Assembly (NCBI GenBank): GCA_049522195.1
Contig: JBEKOB010000029.1
Location: 1-48,959 of the forward strand
Direction of reading: 5' to 3'
DNA from: UBA9647 sp049522195
GTDB taxonomy: Bacteria; Bacteroidota; Ignavibacteria; UBA10030
DNA: 48,959 nucleotides
The notes under the pieces are model-generated. The model did not search any database. It worked only from the letters and a program-made list of their open reading frames with translations, and was not told the DNA's origin. Positions 7,654-15,664 of this stretch are shown one piece after another. Numbering within the stretch: the stretch's first letter is position 1; each line of letters opens with the position of its first letter. The position numbers and the translations under genes were made by a program.

Positions 7654-9333
7654 TCAACTCCAATTGAACTCGACCCGCCTGCCCAGGAGACGCCAGCTGG
7701 AGGGAGTCTGACTTTCCATCCAATCCAGGGGCTCAGCGTCAGGAACCGGCCGGGATGCGGTGGCAAAACTCTGTTTGATGAACGCTCGTTGCGCTTCACC
7801 CACGGCTTCCTTCTGAGCGGAGATGAAGAGTGGAGTTCCTGTCTCCGCCACAAGCTGCATCCATTGCTTGTTCTTTTCCCACGGCACCTGTGTTGTTAGT
7901 CCGACGCAATCGCCGTCGGCACTGTAGAAGGTTTTGTGCTGAGGGAGTCTGAAGCCAAGCGTATTGACGCCCATGCGTCTTGTCCTTTCCCACTCCTTCC
8001 CACTGGTATCATCCCCAACTCTCTGAAGCTCAAACAACCCGGCAGACAAGTGGCTGATGGAATTGCAGCCAATCACGCAGGTGTCGCCCGATGCCTCACG
8101 GATGGCTTTATAGAGATCCAGAATGATCTCGGCGTTGGTCCTCGTGTTGTCATGAAAGCGCCAATTTCCAAATGTCACATCCCTCGACTCGATCATTTCA
8201 AATCCCCATTTTCCGAGGAGATCAGCCGTCGAATAATCATGCTTGATCAATTCGTATCCCCAGGAACGGTAGAGTTGAAAGTATTGTGTGATTCGGTCCA
8301 TGTTTTCGGGAATTGTGGGATCCAGAAAGGGAGCATTGGGGGAATCCGTGCGCGGGATTCTCGGCATCAGTCTGGCCGGATCGTCTTTCACACTTCCGCA
8401 GAGCGGTCGGACCCAGATACCGGGGCGCATACCAAGAGCCTTGAGGTTCTCAGCCAGCTTCCCCATATCAGCGAAGTAATGATTGGGAGTGGAGAAATTG
8501 TCTGCCCAACAGCCCCGGGAAATGCCCGGAGCCTCGATTGCCCAGCCAGCGTCGATGACACAGAACGGTTTGTTCGTATTCTGCGCGGCGAGCCCGGCCG
8601 TGAGTGAGGCGTGCTCAAGAATCAGCTCAGCGGAGTTATTCCCGTAGGTAAAGTACCAGTCGTTGATTCCATAGACTGGTTCCTTCGGGAGTCGGGGCGA
8701 TTCACACATCAGCGCACAGAATTTCCGCGTGGACACAAAAGGAGAATCGGCTTCGTTTCCTTTTTGCGCCACGATTTCTGCCGCGTGAAGCGTTCGATCT
8801 CCGAGGCTGACACCATTTCCGCCGGAACGTACATCAAGTGTCAGTGTAACGCCTCCGGTTCCGGCCTGCCAGAAGCAAAACGACCGGCCTCCGGTCCTGA
8901 CACCAAATCCGTTCGTCACCTTGCCATCGTACTCCATGAAATACCACGGCATGATTCTTTGCTCATCCACTGCACTCCAGCGCAGATCTCCATACGATCG
9001 TTCCCACTGGTCTCCGAGGCATTGAACTGAAGCGATTCTCCGAATCTTCCACTTCAGCGTGACAAACTTCAGATTCTCTATCGGCGATTGGATGTCAACA
9101 GCAAGTGCGTTGTCGGACGGAGAAAACGTAACCTGGACATCATGTTGTCTCCAGGTGCTGCCATCGACGCTTTTCAGAGTGAATGAACCTGATTCAGATG
9201 TCACGCTGATCTCATCGGGGCGGTTCATGCCCTCTGCTTGCGATCTGCCTGCTGGCAAAGTCCCAAGACGACGCGCAATGAGAACGGCACCGAGTGAGAA
9301 TCCTGTCGTCCGGACAAAACTCCGTCTATCCAT
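7654..9333 (-). CDS. Tat-exported clan GH-D glycoside hydrolase (alpha-galactosidase-like)
   Basis: The best start is the ATG at 9331-9333 (MDRRSFVRTTGFSLG), which has AAGAAGG about 7 nt upstream; a longer reading to 9474 would translate intergenic repeat DNA. The N-terminus carries a twin-arginine motif (DRRSFVR) and a short hydrophobic stretch, so export is by Tat. The catalytic half has GH27/GH36 (clan GH-D) marks: YGINDWYFTYGNNSAE, CVIDAGW, LKALGMRPGIWVRP, the nucleophile strand ELIKHDYSTADLLGKWG, and a candidate acid/base in QRVGDDTSG. About 559 residues; an N-terminal beta-sandwich precedes the barrel. The expected reaction is hydrolysis of terminal alpha-galactosides or related sugars in the periplasm. 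Exact specificity is unresolved. Confidence 0.78.
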   Translation of the reverse strand: MDRRSFVRTTGFSLGAVLIARRLGTLPAGRSQAEGMNRPDEISVTSESGSFTLKSVDGSTWRQHDVQVTFSPSDNALAVDIQSPIENLKFVTLKWKIRRIASVQCLGDQWERSYGDLRWSAVDEQRIMPWYFMEYDGKVTNGFGVRTGGRSFCFWQAGTGGVTLTLDVRSGGNGVSLGDRTLHAAEIVAQKGNEADSPFVSTRKFCALMCESPRLPKEPVYGINDWYFTYGNNSAELILEHASLTAGLAAQNTNKPFCVIDAGWAIEAPGISRGCWADNFSTPNHYFADMGKLAENLKALGMRPGIWVRPLCGSVKDDPARLMPRIPRTDSPNAPFLDPTIPENMDRITQYFQLYRSWGYELIKHDYSTADLLGKWGFEMIESRDVTFGNWRFHDNTRTNAEIILDLYKAIREASGDTCVIGCNSISHLSAGLFELQRVGDDTSGKEWERTRRMGVNTLGFRLPQHKTFYSADGDCVGLTTQVPWEKNKQWMQLVAETGTPLFISAQKEAVGEAQRAFIKQSFATASRPVPDAEPLDWMESQTPSSWRLLGRRVEFNWS

Positions 9334-9342
9334 ATCGATCCT

Positions 9343-9467
9343 TCTTTTGTCACACGCAGTTGGTGAACAGTAAATCGTGAATAGTGGATCGTCCCCAACT
9401 TGGAACTTGAAACTCAAAACTCGAAACCCAAAACTCCAAACTCTTTTGTTACACGCAGTCAGTGAAC
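9343..9467. repeat. direct repeat with aactcgaaac-type spacer
   Basis: A 26-bp word at 9343-9368 recurs at 9442-9467 with three differences (99-bp period; common core acacgcagt...gtgaac). The space between, and the DNA after the second copy, consists of short aaactcgaaac / aaactccaaac words. The block lies between the amrS stop and the glycosidase start and includes the glycosidase ribosome-binding-site region. Confidence 0.7.
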
Positions 9468-9510
9468 CGCTCACAACTCAAAACTTTGAACTCCAAACTC
9501 GAAACTTATT

Positions 9511-10566
9511 TTATCCCCATCTCCCGGCGATCTTCGTCCAGCATTTGTAGCAGTTTCCATTTTTGAGCTTGTTGCCCAGCACTCGGAATCCATGGCGCTC
9601 GATCAACACGGTGTTGCAGGAGGGACAGAAGGTGTTTTCCGTGTCTCCAACTTCACCCGGACGATTGCCCGCGTAGACATATCGAAGTCCCGTTTTCAAA
9701 CCGATCTCACGAGCACGAAGAAGCGTATTGGCCGATGTGTTCGGAGGGTCGGTCATTTTATAGTCCTGATGAAATGCTGTAACGTGCCACGGAATGTCGG
9801 GTGAAACAGAGAGGAGGAATTGCGCGATGTCGGTTAATTCGGCTTCGGAATCGTTGAATCCCGGCACGAGGAGCGTGACGATCTCGACCCAGATTCCCAT
9901 CTTGTGTAGTGTTTTGATTGTGTCGAGAATGTTCTTCAGCACACCGCCAAGCTGCGAATATGATTTCTGATTGAATCCTTTGAGATCGACTTTGTAGAGA
10001 TCGACCCACTCGCGGAGGTATTCGAGCACCTCTGGCGTGCCGTTGCCGTTTGAAACGTAGGAGGTTATGAGGCCAACCCGCTTTGCGAGCTTGAAGATCT
10101 CCACCGCCCATTCGCTCGTGATCAGCGGTTCGTTGTACGTACTTGTGACAACCTGCGCCTTCGCTCGGAGCGCAGCGTCGACGAATGATTCGGGGCTTAT
10201 CAGATCGATTCCCGCGATGGCGTCGGGATCGCGGAGCGCTTGTGAGGTAATCCAGTTCTGACAGTAACCGCAATGATAATCACACCCCAGCATGCCAAAA
10301 CTGAGCGCCTTCGCCCCAGGATAGGCATGGAAGAATGGTTTCTTCTCGATGGGATCGAGAGCAACGCCGCCTGCGTAGCCCCACGGGACATACAGTTTTC
10401 CCTCTTTGTTGAAACGAACCTTGCAGATTCCCTCTCTCCCCGGAGGAATTTTGCAGCGATGTCCACACGCATGACACAGGACCCAGTCGTGGGTCATCCT
10501 GTCGAACAACTCTCCCACCCTGGTATTCTGTGCGAGCAGCTCACGGAGTGCTTTTGCTTCCTCCAT
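9511..10566 (-). CDS. amrS: AmrS-type radical SAM enzyme (AmmeMemoRadiSam system)
   Basis: The 351-residue protein has the radical-SAM cluster motif CDYHCGYC (Cys95, 99, 102). It is preceded by a zinc-like CHACGHRC block (31-38) and GREGICKVRFNKEGKL, and followed by STYNEPLITSEWAVEIFKLA and SYVSNGNGTPEVLEYL. This is the arrangement of the AmmeMemoRadiSam radical SAM protein, related to pyruvate formate-lyase activases. A C-terminal zinc-ribbon-like CPSC...CYKC follows. It should cleave S-adenosylmethionine to make a radical; its substrate is not defined here. The usual partners (AMMECR1 and MEMO-family proteins) are not in this window. A near-perfect ribosome-binding site, GGAGGTGAT, precedes the ATG. 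Confidence 0.9.
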   Translation of the reverse strand: MEEAKALRELLAQNTRVGELFDRMTHDWVLCHACGHRCKIPPGREGICKVRFNKEGKLYVPWGYAGGVALDPIEKKPFFHAYPGAKALSFGMLGCDYHCGYCQNWITSQALRDPDAIAGIDLISPESFVDAALRAKAQVVTSTYNEPLITSEWAVEIFKLAKRVGLITSYVSNGNGTPEVLEYLREWVDLYKVDLKGFNQKSYSQLGGVLKNILDTIKTLHKMGIWVEIVTLLVPGFNDSEAELTDIAQFLLSVSPDIPWHVTAFHQDYKMTDPPNTSANTLLRAREIGLKTGLRYVYAGNRPGEVGDTENTFCPSCNTVLIERHGFRVLGNKLKNGNCYKCWTKIAGRWG

Positions 10567-10720
10567 CGTATCACCTCCATGCGAAATGTACGTTACCCCC
10601 CTGCTGATGTCAAGCGGGCATTTAGAGTTTGGTTCTTAGAAAAAGAGGGATGAAATCGAAACAGAAAGAGGAGGTAAACAGGGGAGTTACGCTAACAGCA
10701 CTGTTGGACCAGCATGAAAC

Positions 10721-10750
10721 TCGTAGGGCGAGATTAATCTCGCCCTACGA
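10721..10750. repeat. 30-bp perfect palindrome
   Basis: Positions 10721-10735 (tcgtagggcgagatt) are followed directly by their exact reverse complement at 10736-10750, with no loop. It lies 39 bp after the permease stop and before amrS, in a 223-bp non-coding gap. There is no T-run on either side, so it is not a standard terminator. The gtagggcgag word resembles dispersed REP-like palindromes in other bacteria. Confidence 0.9.
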
Positions 10751-10789
10751 TTCCTGCTCAAGAAAATCTACCACAGATCGGCTGCGCGA

Positions 10790-12007
10790 TTACTCGTATC
10801 GCAACGCATCGATCGGATTCAGCATCGCTGCTTTTCTGGCAGGATAGAATCCGAAGAATATCCCGATGGCAATCGAGAACCCGAATGACAGAATGATGGA
10901 GAATGGTGTTACAATCGTTGGCCACTTCGCAATTTTTGAAATGATTGAAGAACCGGTCGTTCCCAGTATAATTCCTATGACACCCCCCAGGAGACTGAGG
11001 ACAAGCGCTTCGATCAGGAATTGCGTCAGGATATCGCGTGAGCGTGCACCAATCGACATTCTAATTCCAATCTCGCGTGTTCGTTCGGTCACCGACACAA
11101 GCATGATATTCATGATCCCGATACCGCCGACGAGCAGCGAAACCGAGGCGATACTTGCCAGAAGAATTGTAAGGATTTCCGTGGTGGCTGTTGCAGTCGC
11201 TGCGAGGTCGGTCTGATTGCGTATGGTGAAATCGTCCGCGTCGTACGGTTGAATCTTATGTCTCATTCGTAAGAGCTCGGAAATCTGTGTCTGGGCTGTG
11301 GGAATATCTTTCAGGCTCGTCGCGGAAACAAGGATGGATCGCAGATTTGGCCAGTGCGAGAGTCTCCTGATGACGGTTGTGTACGGTGCGAGGATGATGT
11401 CATCCTGATCCTGCCCCGCGGTATTCTGCCCTTTTTTCGTCAACACTCCGACGACTTTGAATGGAACATTCCGAATGCGGATGGTTTGTTCGACCGGGCT
11501 TGATTCGGGAAAAAGGTTATCCGCCACGGTCTTTCCGAGCACACAGACTTTCGTTGCAGCTTTCACATCCTGGTCTGTGAAAAATGCTCCGTACTCGACC
11601 GACCATTGACGAATTTCCAGGTAGTCATTTCCTACGCCGGAAATTCCCGTGGACCAGTTTAGATTTCCCGCGATGACTTGTCCCCCTGCGCCCGACCCAG
11701 GCGAGAGATACTGCACTGCCGGGCATTCCCTTTGAATTGCCAGCGCGTCATCCTCGGTCAGTGTCACCGCCGAACCTGCCGCGGTGCGCACACCACCTTG
11801 CTGTTGAGCACCGGGGAACACCATCAGAACGTTGGTGCCCAGGGCGGCAATCTGTTCCTTCACAGAGTATTCAGCCCCCTGGCCGATCGCGAGCATAGCG
11901 ATCACGGCCCCGACGCCGATGATGATGCCCAGCATCGTCAGAAAGGATCTCATTTTATTCCGCTGCAGGGCTCTGAATGCGGAAAGAAGAATATTCAAAA
12001 TCTTCAT
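10790..12007 (-). CDS. MacB/FtsX-type ABC transporter permease
   Basis: The 405-residue protein has the MacB permease plan. An N-terminal transmembrane helix (MRSFLTMLGIIIGVGAVIAM) is followed by a large periplasmic MacB_PCD domain (about 50-265) and a C-terminal FtsX domain with three helices, including VGGIGIMNIMLVSVTERTRE and EIGIRMSIGARSRDI. Such permeases do not pass substrate through the membrane themselves; they drive an adaptor and outer-membrane channel by mechanotransmission. It overlaps the ATPase gene by 4 nt (ATGA) and is the third gene of the adaptor-ATPase-permease operon. In E. coli MacB the ATPase and permease are one polypeptide; here they are separate. No TolC-like gene is adjacent. 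Confidence 0.93.
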   Translation of the reverse strand: MKILNILLSAFRALQRNKMRSFLTMLGIIIGVGAVIAMLAIGQGAEYSVKEQIAALGTNVLMVFPGAQQQGGVRTAAGSAVTLTEDDALAIQRECPAVQYLSPGSGAGGQVIAGNLNWSTGISGVGNDYLEIRQWSVEYGAFFTDQDVKAATKVCVLGKTVADNLFPESSPVEQTIRIRNVPFKVVGVLTKKGQNTAGQDQDDIILAPYTTVIRRLSHWPNLRSILVSATSLKDIPTAQTQISELLRMRHKIQPYDADDFTIRNQTDLAATATATTEILTILLASIASVSLLVGGIGIMNIMLVSVTERTREIGIRMSIGARSRDILTQFLIEALVLSLLGGVIGIILGTTGSSIISKIAKWPTIVTPFSIILSFGFSIAIGIFFGFYPARKAAMLNPIDALRYE

Positions 12008-12792
12008 GCTGCTTCCTCCTCCTCGTCTATCGCGGGCAGTTCTTTTAACACTTCTGATGCAACTTTGGGATTCGGGTTGATCCGATCCGACTTTATCTTG
12101 CCATCGCGGAACACGATGTGCCGTTTCGCGAACTGGGCAATGTCTGGCTCATGGGTGACCAGAATCACCGTGATGCCATTGTTATTCAGCTCCTGGAAGA
12201 TCCCCATCACCTCCACGCTCGTTCTGCTATCCAGGTTGCCGGTCGGCTCATCGGCGAGGATAATGCTGGGATCATTCACAAGCGCCCGCGCAATCGCGAC
12301 GCGTTGCTGTTGACCGCCAGAAAGCTGGTTGGGATAGTGGTGAATCCTGTCCCCAAGACCAACTCGCTCAATCGCCTGAATGGCTTTGGACTTCCGGAGC
12401 TTGTTTGAGACCGAGCAATAAAACAAAGGCAGCTCAACGTTCTCGAGCGCTGACGTCCGGGAAAGCAGGTTAAATCCCTGGAAGACAAACCCGATCTTCA
12501 GGTTTCTGATGGCAGCAAGTTCGTCTCTCGAAAGCTTACCGACATCGATTCCCTCCAGGAGATATGTTCCCTTCGTCGGTTTATCGAGGCATCCAAGAAT
12601 ATTCATGAACGTCGATTTCCCGGAACCGGAAGCTCCCATGATCGCCACGAACTCGCCTTTAGAGACATGCACAGAGACTCCCCGCAGGGCGTGTACGTCG
12701 ACCTCACCCAGCTGATACACCTTTGTAAGGTGATCGATCTGAATGAGCAAGCCGTCCTTTTGTGCCGGCGATGTATCGAGATCGTGGATCAT
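12004..12792 (-). CDS. MacB/LolD-type ABC transporter ATP-binding protein
   Basis: The 262-residue protein is a complete ABC nucleotide-binding domain: Walker A GASGSGKST (53-61), signature LSGGQQQR (157-164), Walker B IILADEPTG (177-185) and H-loop VTHEP (about 217). The family signs VYQLGEVDVHALRGV and GNLDS place it with the MacB/LolD/FtsE group that pairs with FtsX-type permeases. It powers the neighbouring permease from the cytoplasmic face. Both its start and its stop overlap neighbours by 4 nt, so the three proteins are translationally coupled. Substrate unknown: macrolide, lipid, peptide or siderophore export are all possible for this class. Confidence 0.94.
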   Translation of the reverse strand: MIHDLDTSPAQKDGLLIQIDHLTKVYQLGEVDVHALRGVSVHVSKGEFVAIMGASGSGKSTFMNILGCLDKPTKGTYLLEGIDVGKLSRDELAAIRNLKIGFVFQGFNLLSRTSALENVELPLFYCSVSNKLRKSKAIQAIERVGLGDRIHHYPNQLSGGQQQRVAIARALVNDPSIILADEPTGNLDSRTSVEVMGIFQELNNNGITVILVTHEPDIAQFAKRHIVFRDGKIKSDRINPNPKVASEVLKELPAIDEEEEAA

Positions 12793-14318
12793 CGTCCGAA
12801 CCCGCCTCCTCCCATCGGCCGGTTCTGACCCTGACCAGTGAGTGGACTTCGCGCCTGGTCGACACTAGCGTCACCGGACGACGCACCAATAACAACCTGG
12901 TCCCCGGGATTCAGTCTCATAGAGGTTATCTCCGTGTATCGCCCATCGTTGAGCCCAGTCCGTACGAAAACTTGTTCGAGCAATCCATTCGCTTTCAGAA
13001 TCCAGACCCTGCCTCTTCCCGATTGATGGGAGGGATTGTAGACGCTCTTTTGATATTCAGGGAAGTTTGATACGATACCGAACTTCGCCGCATCACTTGA
13101 GGCGGCTTGTTTTGGTCTCACGATCGGAGCCGGAGCTTCGTTACGCTGCTGCATCCTTCCAGCAAAGAGCTTCTGCATTTCTGTGCGGAGTTCATCCTGA
13201 CTCAGTTTCCCTCCGTGAGCAGCCTGAATCGAATCTCTGATTCCCTGGAAGCGAGCCATCATCTCTCCTCCCATACCCTGTCCGCCCCCTTGACCTCCTC
13301 CGAAATTACGGCCTCCACCTGTGGTATCCCTGCCTCCTTCACCTCCTCCGCCAGAACCACCCCGCATACCATTGGCACCTCCAGTACCTGTTGTGTCAAT
13401 GAGATCTGCCGGTGGCTGGAAACGCAAGGCCATGTTCGGAACTCTGAGTACATCGGTAGCACTCGCGACGAGAATCTTCACGCTCGCCGTCATGCCCGGC
13501 ATCAGTTTCAGCTGGTCATTCTGCACATCAACGATGACGATGTAGTTGACAACGTTCTGAATGGATTGGGGAGCCAGCCGGATCTGCGAAACCGTACCGC
13601 TGAATTTGTCTTCAGCATAGGCGTCGACTGTAAACGTGGCTTCCTGGCCGATGCTGATCTTGCCAACATCCGTTTCATCAACGGTCGTCTGAACCTGCAT
13701 CCGCTTGAGATCATTCGCTATCGTGAACAACGTGGGAGAAGAGAAACTTGCTGCAACCGTCTGACCGACGTTCACTTTTCTGTCGGTCACGACTCCATTG
13801 ATCGGAGCGTAGATTGTGGCGTACGCCAGATTGATCTTTGCCCGATCGAGAGCGGCCATCGCCTGTTTCAGGGATGCCTGGTTCGATTCGTAGGTAGTCA
13901 GTGCAGCCGAGTAGTTCAATTCGGACTCCAGCCCTTTCTTATACAGATCGGTCGTCCGATCGCAATTTCGCTTGCTGTCAGCATACTGGGCTTTTGCACG
14001 ATCGAGACTTGCTTCGGCGTCCTTCACGGATTGATACAGGAAAGTCGTGTCAATGCGAGCAATTACCTGACCTGCCTTGACAACAGAGTTGAAGTCGGCG
14101 TACAGTTTCGTGACGATTCCGGAAACCTGGGTGCCGACATCGACGCTGATGACTGCATTGATTGTTCCGGTCGCCGTGACGTACACCATGAGATCGCCCT
14201 TCGACACCTTATCGAGCCTAAAGTCGTATTTGCGCGAATCACGCTTGGCAAAAAGGAAATACGCCGAAACCACAAGCGCGACCACGATAATTCCAACGAT
14301 GTAAATTGTTTTCTTCAT
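12789..14318 (-). CDS. MacA-like periplasmic efflux adaptor with Gly-rich insert
   Basis: I take the ATG at 14316-14318 (MKKTIYIVGIIVVALVVSAY), which has GAGGAG 7-12 nt upstream, not the longer frame reaching 14513. The roughly 509-residue product has one N-terminal membrane anchor, then lipoyl and barrel halves (GTINAVISVDVGTQVSGIV, YAPINGVVTDRKVNVGQTV) around an alpha-hairpin (about 95-165), then a beta-barrel and a membrane-proximal domain. A Gly-rich low-complexity stretch with a polar helix interrupts the C-terminal part at about residues 305-405 (13095-13400). Adaptors of this type bridge the inner-membrane pump and an outer-membrane channel. It is the first gene of the efflux operon. 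Confidence 0.92.
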   Translation of the reverse strand: MKKTIYIVGIIVVALVVSAYFLFAKRDSRKYDFRLDKVSKGDLMVYVTATGTINAVISVDVGTQVSGIVTKLYADFNSVVKAGQVIARIDTTFLYQSVKDAEASLDRAKAQYADSKRNCDRTTDLYKKGLESELNYSAALTTYESNQASLKQAMAALDRAKINLAYATIYAPINGVVTDRKVNVGQTVAASFSSPTLFTIANDLKRMQVQTTVDETDVGKISIGQEATFTVDAYAEDKFSGTVSQIRLAPQSIQNVVNYIVIVDVQNDQLKLMPGMTASVKILVASATDVLRVPNMALRFQPPADLIDTTGTGGANGMRGGSGGGGEGGRDTTGGGRNFGGGQGGGQGMGGEMMARFQGIRDSIQAAHGGKLSQDELRTEMQKLFAGRMQQRNEAPAPIVRPKQAASSDAAKFGIVSNFPEYQKSVYNPSHQSGRGRVWILKANGLLEQVFVRTGLNDGRYTEITSMRLNPGDQVVIGASSGDASVDQARSPLTGQGQNRPMGGGGFGR

Positions 14319-14672
14319 TGTACACTCCTCTACAGACGATTCTTGGGATATGCGAGCTGTCAATGGTGGCAGGAAATGCTCCGACAACCATGAGTTAGAC
14401 AGGTATTTTGAAAGAAAGTTTCGCGGATTTCTTGACGAAATGAGCCGGGAAGGATGACAAATCACATCATTTAAGGCCAAATTTCTGCTGAAAATCCCAA
14501 GCGGGATGAACACATGACGAAGGAATGTTCATCACGAGGATTCTTGCCTGTATATATAGAGGGGATCAGGAGGCAAAAGAGATGTGGCCTGGGGTCGGGA
14601 CTCGCTCGGGGTGAACGTCTCATTTTTCACTTCTTACGACCATTTTTCCGCCTCCCCGAAATGAATTTCGGG
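14319..14672. other. 354-bp gap without a supported gene
   Basis: This space lies upstream of the adaptor gene and downstream of nfo, both on the minus strand. It should contain the efflux-operon promoter, but I see no convincing -35/-10 pair. A short tatatataga run is at about 14550. Open frames here are short and without recognisable protein features. An 18-bp inverted repeat closes it at 14655-14672. Confidence 0.55.
14655..14672. repeat. inverted repeat abutting the nfo stop codon
   Basis: The 8-bp arms cccgaaat / atttcggg (14655-14662 and 14665-14672) with a 2-nt centre directly touch the TAG stop of nfo (14673-14675). No clear T-run follows on the minus strand, so termination is possible but not shown; it may instead be a dispersed cccgaaat palindrome. 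Confidence 0.5.
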
Positions 14673-15554
14673 CTACAGCTTAGGTCTCACCACCATGTTT
14701 CTCAACAGCCTCATATTTCTCACATCTTCCTTCATCTCCGGACCTTTCGGTGTTTCAAGAATCTTCGGGACCGCGCGGAAACGCTCATCGTTCATCAACA
14801 GACGAAATCCCGTTTTCCCGATCTTTCCCTTTCCGATATGATCGTGCCTGTCGACACGAGAACCCAGCTCCCGTTTTGAATCATTGACGTGGAATGCCAC
14901 GAGACGATCAAGCCCGATGATCGCATTGAAATCTTTAAACGTTTTCTCGTACCCGCGCTCGGTGGATATGTCATACCCTGCCGCGAACACATGACACGTG
15001 TCGATGCAGACAGCCATACGGTTCGGCTTTGCGACCATGTCGATAATCTCGCGCAACTGCTCGAAGCGGTAGCCGATCGCCGTCCCCTGACCGGCTGTGG
15101 TTTCAAGAACGCTTTTCACCCGATATTTTTTCGTCTCCTCGTGAATGATATTCAGCGATTCGGCTATCCGCTTGATTCCTTCCTCTTCTCCTGCCCCGAC
15201 ATGGGAGCCCGGATGAAAATTGAGATACTCGACCCCCAGAACTTCACATCGATCGAGCTCATCCTTCAGCGCGGCACGGGACTTCCTCAGGATTTGTTTG
15301 TCCGCCGCACAAAGGTTAATCAAATAGGTATCATGGACGACGACCGGGCCGATGCTTGACTCCCTTAGCAGCTTTTTGTAGGTTGCAATGTCCTCATCAG
15401 AAAGCTCTTTCCCTCGCCACTGGTTGTTGTTCTTCACAAACATCTGCATCGTCGTGCAGCCGATGGAGATCCCACGTTCCACGGCTGTGTGTACTCCACC
15501 GGCGATGGACATGTGAGCTCCGAGGAGGATTGAGCGGTCAGGGGGATGTGCCAT
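14673..15554 (-). CDS. nfo: endonuclease IV (deoxyribonuclease IV)
   Basis: The 293-residue protein matches the AP endonuclease 2 (Nfo) family over its whole length: LLGAHMSIAGGVHTAVERG at the start, TMQMFVKNNNQWRGKEL, VVVHDTYLINL, the metal motif NFHPGSHVGAG, LETTAGQGTAIG, CIDTCHVFAAGYD, FHVNDSKRELGSRVDRHDHI and PKILETPKGPEM. These include the His, Glu and Asp ligands of the tri-zinc site. The enzyme cuts DNA 5' of abasic sites and removes blocked 3' ends in base-excision repair. It is divergently arranged with the MFS transporter gene, sharing a 110-bp A/T-rich region. Confidence 0.96.
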   Translation of the reverse strand: MAHPPDRSILLGAHMSIAGGVHTAVERGISIGCTTMQMFVKNNNQWRGKELSDEDIATYKKLLRESSIGPVVVHDTYLINLCAADKQILRKSRAALKDELDRCEVLGVEYLNFHPGSHVGAGEEEGIKRIAESLNIIHEETKKYRVKSVLETTAGQGTAIGYRFEQLREIIDMVAKPNRMAVCIDTCHVFAAGYDISTERGYEKTFKDFNAIIGLDRLVAFHVNDSKRELGSRVDRHDHIGKGKIGKTGFRLLMNDERFRAVPKILETPKGPEMKEDVRNMRLLRNMVVRPKL

Positions 15555-15608
15555 TGAGTGAGTTATGTAATTAAGCGAGATGTCGATTGGTTAATTAATT
15601 AATTAGAG

Positions 15609-15637
15609 TTGCAAAAATCAACGCCGGGTGGAATTAT
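15609..15637 (+). promoter_or_regulatory. possible promoter of the MFS gene
   Basis: TTGCAA (15609-15614) and AATTAT (15632-15637) are 17 bp apart, about 28 nt before the ATG. A palindromic ttaattaattaattag run (15591-15606) lies just upstream, in the region shared with nfo. This is a consensus-based guess; FCB-group promoters may follow another consensus. Confidence 0.3.
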
Positions 15638-15664
15638 TCCTGCTAGTTTCTGTGTTACAAGGAT

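Noticed and set aside
7936..8607. Plus-strand open frame of 223 codons
   Set aside because: Antisense to the glycosidase; no signal, domain or ribosome-binding site.
13107..14393. Long plus-strand open frame of 428 codons
   Set aside because: It is antisense to the MacA-like adaptor, has no recognisable domain and arises from the base composition of the real gene.
14514..14879. Plus-strand frame across the gap before nfo
   Set aside because: Most of it is antisense to nfo and no conserved protein feature is seen.
15591..15606. ttaattaattaattag palindrome as an operator
   Set aside because: A simple A/T run explains it and there is no second copy or neighbouring regulator; mentioned only as context for the promoter.
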